Shown: in pieces, positions 31,968-40,039 of the stretch
How the letters are laid out: every line of letters starts with the position of its first letter
Position numbering within the stretch: position 1 is the first letter of the stretch
Assembly: GCA_964427005.1 (NCBI GenBank)
Contig: CAYRTL010000011.1
Location: forward strand, 1-64,000
DNA from: JAMXLO01 sp964427005
GTDB lineage: Bacteria > Pseudomonadota > Alphaproteobacteria > Acetobacterales > Acetobacteraceae
Length of the DNA stretch: 64,000 nt
Direction: 5' to 3'
Notes under the pieces: generated by a model
Database searches by the model: none
The model's input: only the letters and a program-made list of their open reading frames with translations
Told to the model about the DNA's origin: nothing
Program-made: the position numbers and the translations under genes

Positions 31968-32726
31968 ATGACCGCGCTCGCCCCGGAAACATGGCGCCGA
32001 CTGCTGCGTCGCACACCGGCCGATGCCGCGCTGTCGCCGCTCTATGGTCCGCTGCTCTGTTCGCCGACCGCATCCGACGGATGCTACGTGCTGGGCCGGA
32101 TCGCCCAGTCGCTCGATGGCCGAATCGCCACGGCCACTGGCGTGTCGCACTGGATCAGCGGGCAGGAGGACATCGTCCATACGCATCGTCTGCGTGCGCT
32201 GTTCGACGCCGTGGTGATTGGTGCTGGCACGGTGCGTGCCGATGATCCGCAACTCACCACACGCGAGGTCGAAGGGCCCTCGCCGGTGCGCATTGTGCTC
32301 GACACCAATCGCCGGTTAGACGCGCGCTATCGCGTGTTCCGCGACGGACCGCAAACGCTGCTGCTTTGTGCATTCGACGCAGGCGGTGAGGATCACGTGG
32401 GACACGCACCAGTGCTGCGTCTGCCCCGTTCGGGCCAGGGTCTGGATATCGCGGCGGTGCTTGGTGCGCTTGCTGAACGCGGACTGCGCCGCCTGTTCGT
32501 CGAGGGCGGCGGCATTACCGTATCGCGCTTTCTCGCCGCAGGGGCGCTCGATCGCTTGCACGTGACGATCGCGCCGCTGCTCATCGGTTCCGGCATTCCC
32601 GCCTTCACACTGCCAGAAGCAACCACTCTGACCGACGTGCTGCGCTTCGACTGGGCCGTGCACCGGATCGGCGCGGACCTGCTGGTCGATATTCCTCTGT
32701 CCCGCGCAAGACCGGGCGCTACATGA
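31968..32726 (+). CDS. RibD C-terminal/dihydrofolate reductase-like reductase
   Basis: A 252-residue NADPH-dependent pyrimidine or pterin reductase. GRIAQSLDGRIATATGVSHWISGQ (substrate/NADPH start), HRLRALFDAVVIGAGTVRADDPQLTTR, LRRLFVEGGGITVSRFLAAG and IAPLLIGSG define the RibD_C fold. The deaminase half of RibD is missing, so it is not the riboflavin enzyme itself. It begins a chain of five genes with 0-4 base overlaps, together with a pterin-synthase homologue. A reduction of a pyrimidine or pterin intermediate is the likely step (inference). Confidence 0.88.
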   Translation: MTALAPETWRRLLRRTPADAALSPLYGPLLCSPTASDGCYVLGRIAQSLDGRIATATGVSHWISGQEDIVHTHRLRALFDAVVIGAGTVRADDPQLTTREVEGPSPVRIVLDTNRRLDARYRVFRDGPQTLLLCAFDAGGEDHVGHAPVLRLPRSGQGLDIAAVLGALAERGLRRLFVEGGGITVSRFLAAGALDRLHVTIAPLLIGSGIPAFTLPEATTLTDVLRFDWAVHRIGADLLVDIPLSRARPGAT

Positions 32727-33667
32727 GAGCTGCGCGTGCATTCTGGACGGTTGCGCCTGGCCGCGGTGAGATGCGCAGCGAAGCGCTGCCCGCTGGCGAG
32801 GTTCTGGTGCGGACGCTGGCTACCGGCGTATCGCGCGGCACCGAGGCGTTGGTGTTTGCCGGTCGCGTTCCGCCGAGCCAATACGACGCGATGCGTGCAC
32901 CGCTTATGGGTGGCGATTTCCCCTTTCCGGTGAAATACGGCTACAGCGCCGTTGGTCGCACGCCGGACGGTTCGCGCGTGTTCGTTCTCCACCCACATCA
33001 GGATGTGTTCGTTGTGCCACGCGGCATGTGTGTGCCGGTGCCGGATACCATCCCGACGCAGCGGCTTGTGCTGGCCGCAAACATGGAGACGGCGCTGAAC
33101 GTCATCTGGGACGCGTCGCCGCTTTCGGAAGAACGCATCCTTGTCATCGGCGCCGGTGTTGTCGGATTGCTGGCTGCGTCGCTGCTGGCTCGCACACCGG
33201 CCGCGCGTGTCACAGTGGTGGATATCAACCCCGAGCGCCGGGAGTTAGCGCGCCTCTTCGGCTGCGAGTTCGCGCTGCCCGAATATGCGCCGGCAGATCA
33301 GGACCTTGTCGTCCATGCATCGGCCAGCGAAGCGGGCCTACGTCTGGCACTCGATCGAGCGGCGTTCGAGGCGCGGATCATCGAGGCGAGCTGGTACGGC
33401 GACCACGCCCCTTCCGTGCCGCTTGGTGAGGCGTTCCATTCGCGGCGCCTGCGACTGATCGCGTCGCAGGTGGGTGCCGTCGCGCCGGCCATGCGCGACC
33501 GCCTGAGCCACGCCGAACGGCTTGCGCTGGCGCTCGAACTGCTTGCCGATGAGCGCTACGACGCGTTGCTGCAGGGGCCGACGCGATTCGAGGATATGCC
33601 GGAAGCCATGCCGCGCATCCTCGCGCCCGGCGGTCTTTGTCATGTGATCACCTATGGGACCGAGTGA
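32723..33667 (+). CDS. MDR-type dehydrogenase without zinc ligands
   Basis: A 314-residue medium-chain dehydrogenase/reductase. The N-terminal GroES-like part has LATGVSRGTEALVFAGRVPPSQYD and KYGYSAVGRTPDGSRVFVLHPHQ. The catalytic-zinc Cys of classical alcohol dehydrogenases is Ser (VSRGTE), and the four-Cys structural zinc lobe is missing. The Rossmann fold has VIGAGVVGLLAASLLA with Asp at VVDINPERRELA, favouring NAD(H). It is similar in style to BchC-like or 'zinc-binding' dehydrogenase members in unannotated clusters. Overlaps the reductase by ATGA and is directly followed by the pterin-synthase homologue. Confidence 0.85.
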   Translation: MRAARAFWTVAPGRGEMRSEALPAGEVLVRTLATGVSRGTEALVFAGRVPPSQYDAMRAPLMGGDFPFPVKYGYSAVGRTPDGSRVFVLHPHQDVFVVPRGMCVPVPDTIPTQRLVLAANMETALNVIWDASPLSEERILVIGAGVVGLLAASLLARTPAARVTVVDINPERRELARLFGCEFALPEYAPADQDLVVHASASEAGLRLALDRAAFEARIIEASWYGDHAPSVPLGEAFHSRRLRLIASQVGAVAPAMRDRLSHAERLALALELLADERYDALLQGPTRFEDMPEAMPRILAPGGLCHVITYGTE

Positions 33668-34069
33668 ATGTTCAGCCTGACGGTTTGCGACCACATCATG
33701 ATCGCCCACAGTTTCCGCGGTGAGGAATTCGGCCCCGCGCAGAAGCTGCACGGCGCAACCTTCGCCGTTGAGGCGCAGTTTCGTGCGCCGAAACTCGACG
33801 AACACCAGCTTCTGGTGGATATCGGCTTGGCGAAGACCGAGCTCCGCCGTGTCCTGGACACGCTCGACTACAGCAACCTCGACGAGAAGCCAGCCTTTCA
33901 AGACGTGAACACCACGACGGAGTACATGGCGTTCCACATCCATGCGCTGCTCGCCACTGCCTGCCGCGAAGGGCGCCTGGGCGATGGTGGCCGCTCGGCT
34001 ACCAGCCTGAAAATCCTGCTGCGCGAAAGTCCGAACGCCTGGGCTGCCTATGAAGGACCACTTGGCTGA
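33668..34069 (+). CDS. 6-pyruvoyl-tetrahydropterin synthase/QueD homologue with altered active site
   Basis: A 133-residue T-fold protein. AHSFRGEEFGPAQKLHGATFAVEAQF aligns with the QueD pattern AHxL...C-x2-LHGH-x-F. Zinc ligands His14 and His28 are kept, but the third His is Ala30, the catalytic Cys is Ala24, and the His of the LDHH motif is Tyr68. The pterin-anchoring Glu in LLRESPNAW is retained. A canonical lyase reaction is therefore unlikely; it may bind a pterin or catalyse a different step. It abuts the dehydrogenase stop and overlaps the glycosyltransferase by one base. Confidence 0.87.
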   Translation: MFSLTVCDHIMIAHSFRGEEFGPAQKLHGATFAVEAQFRAPKLDEHQLLVDIGLAKTELRRVLDTLDYSNLDEKPAFQDVNTTTEYMAFHIHALLATACREGRLGDGGRSATSLKILLRESPNAWAAYEGPLG

Positions 34070-35106
34070 TGCGTGCCTCGCTGATTGTCCCGGCGCCGTT
34101 CGATGCGGTGACCGGCGGCTACGAATACGACCGGCGCATCGTCGATGGCTTGCGCGCGACAGGGAATGAGGTGCGGGTGGTTGAGCTTGCAGGCACGCAT
34201 CCTGTGACGGACGAACTGGCGCGCGATTCTGCCTGCGCTGCATGGGATGGCGTCCCGGATGATTCGCGGCCGATCATCGACGGCCTCGCGTTGCCTGCGT
34301 TCGCCGGCATGGATGATGCACTGGCGGCACGCAACGCGGTCGGTCTGATCCATCACCCGACATCATTGGAGACCGGCTTCGGCGATACGGAACGGGCCGC
34401 TCTGTTGGCGCTGGAGAAACGGCTGATGCCGAAACTCTCGCGCATCATCGTCACCAGCGAGGCAACCGCCGAACAGCTCGTGACGGAGTTTGCGGTGGAT
34501 CGCGAGCGCATCAGGGTGGTCGTGCCTGGTACGGATGACGCGCCGCGCAGTCCAGGTTCGGGCGGGCCGGCCTGCCACATTCTCTCCATTGGCACGCTGA
34601 TCCCGCGCAAGGGACACGACATCCTGCTGCAGGCGTTGGCGCGATTGTTCGATCTGGACTGGCAGCTCACCATCGCCGGCTCGCCCGACCGGGACGAAGT
34701 GCACGCGCATTCATTGGCGGCGCTGGCGGAGGAACTCGATATCCGTAAGCGCGTACGCTTCGCCGGCGAGGTGACGGGTCCCGCGCTCGAGGCGCTATGG
34801 CGCGAAGCCGATGTGTTTGCGCTGGCGACGCATTGGGAAGGCTACGGCATGGCGATTGCCGAGGCGTTGAAACGTGGCTTGCCGGTTGTTGTGTGCGATG
34901 GCGGTTCGGCGGGGAAACTGGTCACGGAACACTCGGGCGTGGTGTGCCCCGTCGGCGACAAGGTGAACCTATCGAAGGCGCTGCGTCGCCTCATCTTTGG
35001 CACGGAGCTGCGCCGGACCATGGCCGATGCGGCCTGGCAGGTCGGGCAGACATTGCCGAATTGGCAGACTCAGGTACGGGAGTTCGCCCAGGCGCTCAGC
35101 TTGTGA
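34069..35106 (+). CDS. Glycosyltransferase family 4
   Basis: A 345-residue GT-B retaining glycosyltransferase. The acceptor domain opens LIVPAPFDAVTGGYEYDRRIVDGLRATGNEVRVVEL. The donor domain has ILSIGTLIPRKGHDILLQALARL and the nucleotide-sugar EX7E motif in HWEGYGMAIAEALKRGLPVVV. There is no membrane segment, so it is cytosolic. In this operon it sits between a pterin-synthase homologue and a methyltransferase, so a small-molecule acceptor is as likely as a polysaccharide (inference). It overlaps both neighbours (one base upstream, GTGA downstream). Confidence 0.9.
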   Translation: MRASLIVPAPFDAVTGGYEYDRRIVDGLRATGNEVRVVELAGTHPVTDELARDSACAAWDGVPDDSRPIIDGLALPAFAGMDDALAARNAVGLIHHPTSLETGFGDTERAALLALEKRLMPKLSRIIVTSEATAEQLVTEFAVDRERIRVVVPGTDDAPRSPGSGGPACHILSIGTLIPRKGHDILLQALARLFDLDWQLTIAGSPDRDEVHAHSLAALAEELDIRKRVRFAGEVTGPALEALWREADVFALATHWEGYGMAIAEALKRGLPVVVCDGGSAGKLVTEHSGVVCPVGDKVNLSKALRRLIFGTELRRTMADAAWQVGQTLPNWQTQVREFAQALSL

Positions 35107-35939
35107 TCGAACGCTTCGACGCTGAGTGGCTGGCGCTGCGCGAGCCGTTCGATCATGCCGCGCGCAGCCTCGCACTGGCACAACGCCTGGCCGAGCTTCT
35201 GCCGAGGCGTCCGCGTCTGGTGGATCTCGCTGCCGGTAGCGGCAGCATGTTCCGATTTCTGGCGCCAATCATTGGTCGGGGCCAGGATTGGATGCTGATT
35301 GATGCCGATGGTGCATTGCTGGATGAGGCGTTTGGCCGCACGGCTGCATGGGCGCGCCGGCGAGCGTACGCCGCGACTGCTGACGGAAATCAATTGCTGG
35401 TATCGACGCCGCATGGCTTGTGGCGGATGCAGGTCATTCAGCAGGACCTCGCGTCATGGTCGGGCCATGCGGATGGAGCCGATGCAATCCTGTGCAGTGC
35501 GCTCCTCGACCTCGTCTCGGCACCGTGGCTTGCACGGCTTTGCGATGCGCTGACCGTGCCGTTCCTTGCTTGCCTCTCCGCGGATGCGCGCGATGCCTGG
35601 CTGCCACGCCATCCGTACGATGCACTGGTGCTTTCGGCATTCAGACGCGACATGCTGCGTGACAAGGGATTTGGTGCGGCATTGGGAACCGCCGCACCCC
35701 GGTTCCTGTCTGCGCGCCACTGTGTAAGCGCGCCAGCCGACTGGCACGTTCCACGAACGGCACTTCGCATGTTGCGAGCCTTGATCGACGGCACCGCGGA
35801 CGCAGCGCGCAACGCGCGCCCTTCCCGCAGCGCTGAAATCGCCGAATGGCAGGAACTGCGTCTCCGCCAGGCGATGCGAGGTAGGCTTGCCATCCGCATA
35901 GGGCACCGCGACATACTGGCTCTTCCACCAGGAGGATGA
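35103..35939 (+). CDS. Class I SAM-dependent methyltransferase
   Basis: A 278-residue protein starting at GTG in a GTGA overlap with the glycosyltransferase. Motif I is RLVDLAAGSGSMFRFLAP (residues 38-55), followed by DWMLIDADGALL (motif II acid) and ADAILCSALLDLVSAPWL (motif IV region). The remainder has no recognised substrate domain. Fifth gene of the operon with the reductase, dehydrogenase, pterin-synthase homologue and glycosyltransferase. Methylation of the same glycosylated product is suggested by context only. Its stop overlaps otnK. Confidence 0.85.
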   Translation: MIERFDAEWLALREPFDHAARSLALAQRLAELLPRRPRLVDLAAGSGSMFRFLAPIIGRGQDWMLIDADGALLDEAFGRTAAWARRRAYAATADGNQLLVSTPHGLWRMQVIQQDLASWSGHADGADAILCSALLDLVSAPWLARLCDALTVPFLACLSADARDAWLPRHPYDALVLSAFRRDMLRDKGFGAALGTAAPRFLSARHCVSAPADWHVPRTALRMLRALIDGTADAARNARPSRSAEIAEWQELRLRQAMRGRLAIRIGHRDILALPPGG

Positions 35940-37210
35940 CCGCCATGCTGTTGGGCGCGATCGCCGACGATTTCACCGGCGCTACCGACCTCTGCTCGAT
36001 GCTGGTTCGCGGTGGCATGCGGACGGTGCAGCTCATCGGCGTGCCGCGTCCGGGCGATGCTCTACCGGACGCCGATGCCGTCGTTGTGGCCTTGAAGTCG
36101 CGCACGGCGCCGGTCCAGCAGGCGGTCGATGAGAGCCTTGCCGCACTCTCGTGGCTGCGCAACGCCGGTTGCCAGCAGTTCTTCTTCAAATATTGCTCGA
36201 CCTTCGACAGCACCGACGCAGGCAACATTGGACCCGTCGCAGACGCGCTGATCGCGGCACTCGGGTGCGGCTTTGCCCTCGCCTGTCCGGCGTTCCCTGC
36301 CAATGCCCGCAGCGTCTATCAGGGCCATTTGTTCGTCGGCAGCACGCTGCTCAACGAGAGCGGGATGGAGCATCATCCACTGACGCCGATGACCGATGCC
36401 AATCTGGTGCGCGTGCTGTCACGGCAGACGGATGGCACAGTCGGCCTGGTTCCGTATGGAACAGTCGATCAGGGAGCCATTGCCATCCGACAGGCGATGA
36501 CCGCGCTCAAGGAACAGGGGCGACGCTATGCCATCGTCGATGCGGTGGACGATGCACATCTGATCGCCATAGGGGAAGCAGCCGAACATCATGCGTTGAT
36601 CACAGGCGGCTCTGGCGTCGCGATGGGGTTGCCAAGGAACTTCCGCCGATCAGGCAAGCTGCCGGAGCGCAGCGACGCCGCCACGCTGCCCGCTTTGGCT
36701 GGTCATGCCGCGGTGCTGGCTGGCTCCTGCTCGCGCGCCACACTCGGCCAAATCGGCATCGCGCGGGAACACGTTCCTGTGCTGCAACTCGATCCACTCG
36801 CCCAGCCGGACACGGCACAGATGGTAGCGACGGCGCGCAACTGGATGGCGGACAAGCTCGGTGCCACGCCCATCGTCATTGCCGCGTCAGCGCCGCCCGA
36901 CAAGGTCGCGGCGCTGCAGCAGATGCTCGGACGCGATGGTGCCGGTGCACTCATCGAGCAGACGCTGGCGCACATTGCAGAGGATCTGGTCGCCCACGGG
37001 GTGCGGCGACTTGTCGTCGCGGGTGGCGAAACCGCCGGCGCGGTGGTGTCCCGTCTTGGTGTACGCAGCCTGCGGATTGGCGCAGAGATCGATCCCGGTG
37101 TGCCCTGGACCTACGCCGAAGGCGGCGCAACGCCACTGCTGATGTCACTCAAGTCGGGCAATTTCGGCGCCCGTGATTTCCTTCTCAAGGCATTCAGAGT
37201 GCTGCCATGA
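35936..37210 (+). CDS. otnK: 3-oxo-tetronate kinase (four-carbon acid sugar kinase)
   Basis: Phosphorylates 3-oxo-tetronate at C4 in tetronate and threonate catabolism. The 424 residues fit the DUF1537 kinase family. N-domain: LGAIADDFTGATDLCSMLVRGGMRTVQLIG (residues 5-34), FFKYCSTFDSTDAGNIGPV. C-domain: VVAGGETAGAVVSRLGVRSLRIGAEIDPGVPW. GGAGGATG overlaps the methyltransferase stop; either ATG (35936 or 35945) could be used. It is paired with the decarboxylase OtnC after a repeat. The usual dehydrogenase and isomerase (Ltn/DenD, OtnI) are absent from the window. Confidence 0.92.
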   Translation: MTAMLLGAIADDFTGATDLCSMLVRGGMRTVQLIGVPRPGDALPDADAVVVALKSRTAPVQQAVDESLAALSWLRNAGCQQFFFKYCSTFDSTDAGNIGPVADALIAALGCGFALACPAFPANARSVYQGHLFVGSTLLNESGMEHHPLTPMTDANLVRVLSRQTDGTVGLVPYGTVDQGAIAIRQAMTALKEQGRRYAIVDAVDDAHLIAIGEAAEHHALITGGSGVAMGLPRNFRRSGKLPERSDAATLPALAGHAAVLAGSCSRATLGQIGIAREHVPVLQLDPLAQPDTAQMVATARNWMADKLGATPIVIAASAPPDKVAALQQMLGRDGAGALIEQTLAHIAEDLVAHGVRRLVVAGGETAGAVVSRLGVRSLRIGAEIDPGVPWTYAEGGATPLLMSLKSGNFGARDFLLKAFRVLP

Positions 37211-37264
37211 TGGCCGGATCGAGTCTGGCCATGACAACAGGAGGCCGGGCGTTCGCCCGGAACC
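37205..37264. repeat. GTCATGGCCGGGC repeat family, copy 2
   Basis: CATGATGGCCGGATC ... TCTGGCCATGAC (37206-37235), followed by a second hairpin GGCCGGGCGTTCGCCCGG (37243-37260). It fills the otnK-otnC gap and overlaps the otnK stop. The repeat flank brings AACAGGAGG, the likely otnC ribosome site. Confidence 0.8.
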
Positions 37265-37268
37265 ATGC

Positions 37269-37904
37269 ATGACGGCCGAAGACGAAACTCGTGAGCTTCT
37301 GGTGGAACTTGCGGCCAGTCTGTTCGCACGCGGCTTTTCGGTGGGCAGCGCTGGCAATATCAGCGTGCGTCTGAAGGACGGCTACTTGATCACGCCGACC
37401 AATTCGAGCCTGGGACGGCTCGATCCTGCACGGCTGTCGCGGCTCGACAGTGACTTCCGCCATGTCGGCGGAGACAAGCCGTCCAAGGAGGTATTCATGC
37501 ACCGCGCGTTTTATCGCGCGAGAGAGGATGCGGGTGCGGTGGTGCACCTGCATTCAACGATGGCGACAGCGATTGCCTGCCTGCCTGATGTGGATGCCAG
37601 CAATCCAATCCCGCCGCTGACGCCGTACTTCGTGATGCGTGTCGGGCGCCGCATGCCCATCGTGGAATACTATCGGCCCGGCGATCCCGCGATGGAGCCG
37701 GCGATCCATGCAGCGGCACGTGACGCGCGGGCCGTGCTGCTCGCTAATCACGGGCCGGTGGTATCGGGAAAGACGCTCACAGATGCGGTCTATGCGGCGG
37801 AGGAGCTGGAAGAGGCTGCGAAGCTCTATTTGCTGCTGCGCGGCACCTCACCTCGACTGCTGGCGCCGAAGCAAGTGGACGATCTGCTCGCCACGTTCGG
37901 CTGA
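37269..37904 (+). CDS. otnC: 3-oxo-tetronate 4-phosphate decarboxylase (class II aldolase/adducin)
   Basis: Decarboxylates the OtnK product to dihydroxyacetone phosphate. The 211 residues have the class II aldolase pattern: LVELAASLFARGFSVGSAGNISVRLKDGYLITPTNSSLGRL, zinc-binding HLHS in AVVHLHSTMATA and a third His in VLLANHGPVVSGKTLTDAVYAAEELEEAAKL. MTAEDETRELLVEL at 37269 fits the family start; an earlier frame start inside the repeat would add 32 unrelated residues. Alternatives are fuculose-phosphate aldolase-like enzymes, but the otnK partner favours OtnC. Confidence 0.9.
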   Translation: MTAEDETRELLVELAASLFARGFSVGSAGNISVRLKDGYLITPTNSSLGRLDPARLSRLDSDFRHVGGDKPSKEVFMHRAFYRAREDAGAVVHLHSTMATAIACLPDVDASNPIPPLTPYFVMRVGRRMPIVEYYRPGDPAMEPAIHAAARDARAVLLANHGPVVSGKTLTDAVYAAEELEEAAKLYLLLRGTSPRLLAPKQVDDLLATFG

Positions 37905-37935
37905 TGGTGTGATCACGAGCCAGCCGCGCCTCACC

Positions 37936-37964
37936 GTCATGGCGGCCCCAAGCCCGGCCATGAC
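37936..37964. repeat. GTCATGGCCGGGC repeat family, short copy 3
   Basis: GTCATGGCGGCCCCAAGC ... CGGCCATGAC, a short inverted copy after the otnC stop. It lies just beyond the terminator of the convergent histone-like gene. Confidence 0.75.
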
Positions 37965-37975
37965 GTCAAACTCTT

Positions 37976-38038
37976 GAAAAAGAAAGGGCGCCGGTTGGCG
38001 CCCCTTGGACCCTTCCCGGCTCCATGTTGGGAGCCGGG
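37976..38038 (-). terminator. Double-hairpin Rho-independent terminator of the histone-like gene
   Basis: On the minus strand, hairpin CCCGGCTCC/GGAGCCGGG (38038-38030 with 38023-38015) is followed by GGGCGCC/GGCGCCC (38003-37997 with 37992-37986) and then the T-rich TTTCTTTTTC (37985-37976). The second hairpin plus T run is a canonical terminator, and lies 12-70 bases after the gene's stop. Confidence 0.85.
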
Positions 38039-38049
38039 TTTGGTGTTGT

Positions 38050-38403
38050 TCAGTTCATGGACTCCGAAGAGCCCGACGGCATCGACTCGTTGTTCGCGTT
38101 GGCAGCAGCAGCAGCCTTTCGGCGGCCTCCGCCCTTCTTTCGGCCCGCTGCCTTCTTACGGCCGCCCTTCTTACCAGCAGCCTTCTTCTTCGCTGTGGTC
38201 TTGCGACCACCCTTCCGTGCGGCAGCCTTCTTGCGACCAGCCTTCTTCTTCGGCGCGGCCTTGCGACCAGCAGCCTTTTTCCGCCCGCCCTTCTTCGCGG
38301 CGGCCTTCTTCTTGCCGGCAGCCTTCTTCCGGCCACCAGCCCGCATCGCCAACGCCTGCGCGGCGCGTGGCTCTTCGGTGCTCGGGGTCTCTTCGTTGCT
38401 CAC
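38050..38403 (-). CDS. Lysine/alanine-rich histone H1-like DNA-binding protein
   Basis: A 117-residue, extremely basic protein. An acidic, Thr/Glu N-terminus (MSNEETPSTEEPRA) is followed by about 75 residues of repeats with unit GGRKKAAGKK or ARKGGRKTTAKKK, ending in a Ser/Asn-rich tail. This composition matches bacterial H1/HC2-like nucleoid proteins and the lysine-rich tails fused to other factors. The start is GTG at 38403, with AAAAGGAG about nine bases upstream. A 6-bp hairpin CGCGGTCGAACCGCG lies in its leader (38441-38455). It stands alone with its own double-hairpin terminator. Probable role: chromosome compaction. Confidence 0.85.
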   Translation of the reverse strand: MSNEETPSTEEPRAAQALAMRAGGRKKAAGKKKAAAKKGGRKKAAGRKAAPKKKAGRKKAAARKGGRKTTAKKKAAGKKGGRKKAAGRKKGGGRRKAAAAANANNESMPSGSSESMN

Positions 38404-38805
38404 CTGTAGGAACTCCTTTTCGTGTCGTTGGTTTCAGTCGCGCGGTCGAACCGCGGCCGGGCCGGCGATCCTGCGTGGAAGGCTTGTCTGCCACGCTCGC
38501 CAATGCCGCACATGCCCGGAAGCGCGACGAACCAGCCGGCGCACATCGGCGCCATAGTCTTCGTCGCATCTGCGATCCCGCATCCGACGTCGATGCTAGA
38601 TCGACTGTGCTTCACCTGGACGAGTCTGCGGTCAATGGACCGTCCTTCCGTTGACGTGCGCAGCAACGACTCAGCGAATCGAATACATACGCACCGAATC
38701 CGCTATTCCTTGTCTCACCTATCGATGTCAACAAAAAGCAACCGTTTCGTCGCAAGTTCGATGAAAAAAATGCGTCGAAACGCCAATGCGATGCATTGAT
38801 GCCAC
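38404..38805. other. Intergenic region upstream of the histone-like gene, no gene seen
   Basis: About 400 bases between the histone-like gene and the prpC terminator. The part nearest the gene holds its ribosome site and a short hairpin (38441-38455). From about 38640 to 38790 the sequence turns AT-rich (for example AAAAAAATGCGTCG) and is a likely promoter zone. I find no convincing coding frame or RNA gene. Confidence 0.6.
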
Positions 38806-38807
38806 AC

Positions 38808-38837
38808 AAAACCGCCGCAGCATTGCTGCTGCGGCGG
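38808..38837 (-). terminator. Rho-independent terminator of prpC
   Basis: Reading the minus strand, an 11-bp stem CCGCCGCAGCA/TGCTGCGGCGG (38837-38827 with 38822-38812) with a four-base loop is followed by TTTT (38811-38808). It lies 25 bases after the prpC stop codon. Confidence 0.8.
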
Positions 38838-38861
38838 TGTGGAACGCGTGATGAGAATCGG

Positions 38862-40016
38862 TCAGACGCGCTTGTCGATGGGTACGAACGGAAGATTTTC
38901 GGGTCCCGTGTAGTTCGCAGTCGGGCGAATCAGCTTGTTGTCGATGCGCTGTTCGATCACGTGCGCGCCCCAACCCGAGGTGCGCGCGATCACGAACAGC
39001 GGAGTAAACATCGCCGTCGGCACACCGAGCATGTGGTACGAGATGGCGCTGAACCAATCCAGGTTGGCGAACATCTTCTTCGCGTCCGCCATCGTCGCCT
39101 CGATCCGATCGGCGATGTTGAACAGCTTCATCGAGCCGGCTGCCTGCGACAGCCGCCTCGCGACCTCCTTGATGACCTTGTTGCGCGGGTCGGCGATCGT
39201 ATAGACGGCATGGCCGAAGCCGATGATCACCTCGCGGTTGGCGACCCGCCTGCGAATATCGGCTTCCGCCTCTTCTGGTGTGTCGTAGCGGCTCTGGATC
39301 TCGAACGAGACCTCATTGGCGCCGCCATGCTTGGGCCCGCGTAGCGCGCCGATACCGGCAGTAATGGCCGAATACATGTCGGCACCCGTCCCCGCCACCA
39401 CGCGGCAGGTGAACGTCGAGGCGTTGAACTCGTGCTCGGCGTAGAGGATCAGCGACGTATGCATGGCGCGGACAAACATCTCGCTGGGCGGCTTGCCATG
39501 CAGCAGATGCAGGAAATGCCCGCCGATGCTGTCGTCATCGGTCTCCACGTCGATCCGCTTGCCATTGTGGGCGTAGTGGAACCAGTAGAGCAGCGCTGAG
39601 CCGAGAGAGGCCATCAGCCGATCGACGATGTCGCGCGCGCCTGGCTGGTTCTGGTCTTCCTTCTCAGGCAATGCGCAGCCGAGTACGGAGACCGCGGTTC
39701 TCATCACATCCATGGGATGTGAGGCTGGTGGCAGAGCTTCCAGCGCCTGTTTCAACGGTGCAGGCAACCCGCGCAGCGAGCGCAGCTTCGCCTTGTAGGC
39801 GTTGAGTTCGGCGCGTGTTGGCAGCTTGCCGTGCACGATGAGGTAGGCGATCTCCTCGAACTCGCACGTCTCGGCCACATCGAGGATGTCGTAGCCACGA
39901 TAGTGCAGGTCGTTGCCGGTGCGCCCGACGGTACAGAGCGCGGTGTTGCCGGCCGTGACGCCGGACAGTCCGACGCCTTTCTTCGCCCGATTGGGAAGTG
40001 TGGCGGTGTCGCTCAT
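38862..40016 (-). CDS. prpC: 2-methylcitrate synthase (citrate synthase family)
   Basis: Condenses propionyl-CoA with oxaloacetate in the methylcitrate cycle; such enzymes also accept acetyl-CoA. The 384-residue size and KGVGLSGVTAGNTALCTVGRTGNDLHYRGYDI N-terminus match PrpC rather than the longer hexameric GltA. Catalytic features are AEHEFNASTFTCRVVAGTGADMYSAITAGIGALRGPKHGGANE (His and the CoA site), GFGHAVYTIADPRN (His) and WGAHVIEQR. The start at 40016 follows AGAAGGAGCACC. prpD is upstream on the same strand, separated by a 235-base repeat array, which supports the methylcitrate assignment. prpB (lyase) is absent here. Confidence 0.92.
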   Translation of the reverse strand: MSDTATLPNRAKKGVGLSGVTAGNTALCTVGRTGNDLHYRGYDILDVAETCEFEEIAYLIVHGKLPTRAELNAYKAKLRSLRGLPAPLKQALEALPPASHPMDVMRTAVSVLGCALPEKEDQNQPGARDIVDRLMASLGSALLYWFHYAHNGKRIDVETDDDSIGGHFLHLLHGKPPSEMFVRAMHTSLILYAEHEFNASTFTCRVVAGTGADMYSAITAGIGALRGPKHGGANEVSFEIQSRYDTPEEAEADIRRRVANREVIIGFGHAVYTIADPRNKVIKEVARRLSQAAGSMKLFNIADRIEATMADAKKMFANLDWFSAISYHMLGVPTAMFTPLFVIARTSGWGAHVIEQRIDNKLIRPTANYTGPENLPFVPIDKRV

Positions 40017-40039
40017 GCTGGTGCTCCTTCTGTTGTTTT

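Noticed and set aside
37974..38654. 226-residue plus-strand frame over the lysine-rich gene
   Set aside because: Repetitive composition follows from the opposite strand's Lys/Ala codons; no domain, and the terminator belongs to the minus-strand gene.
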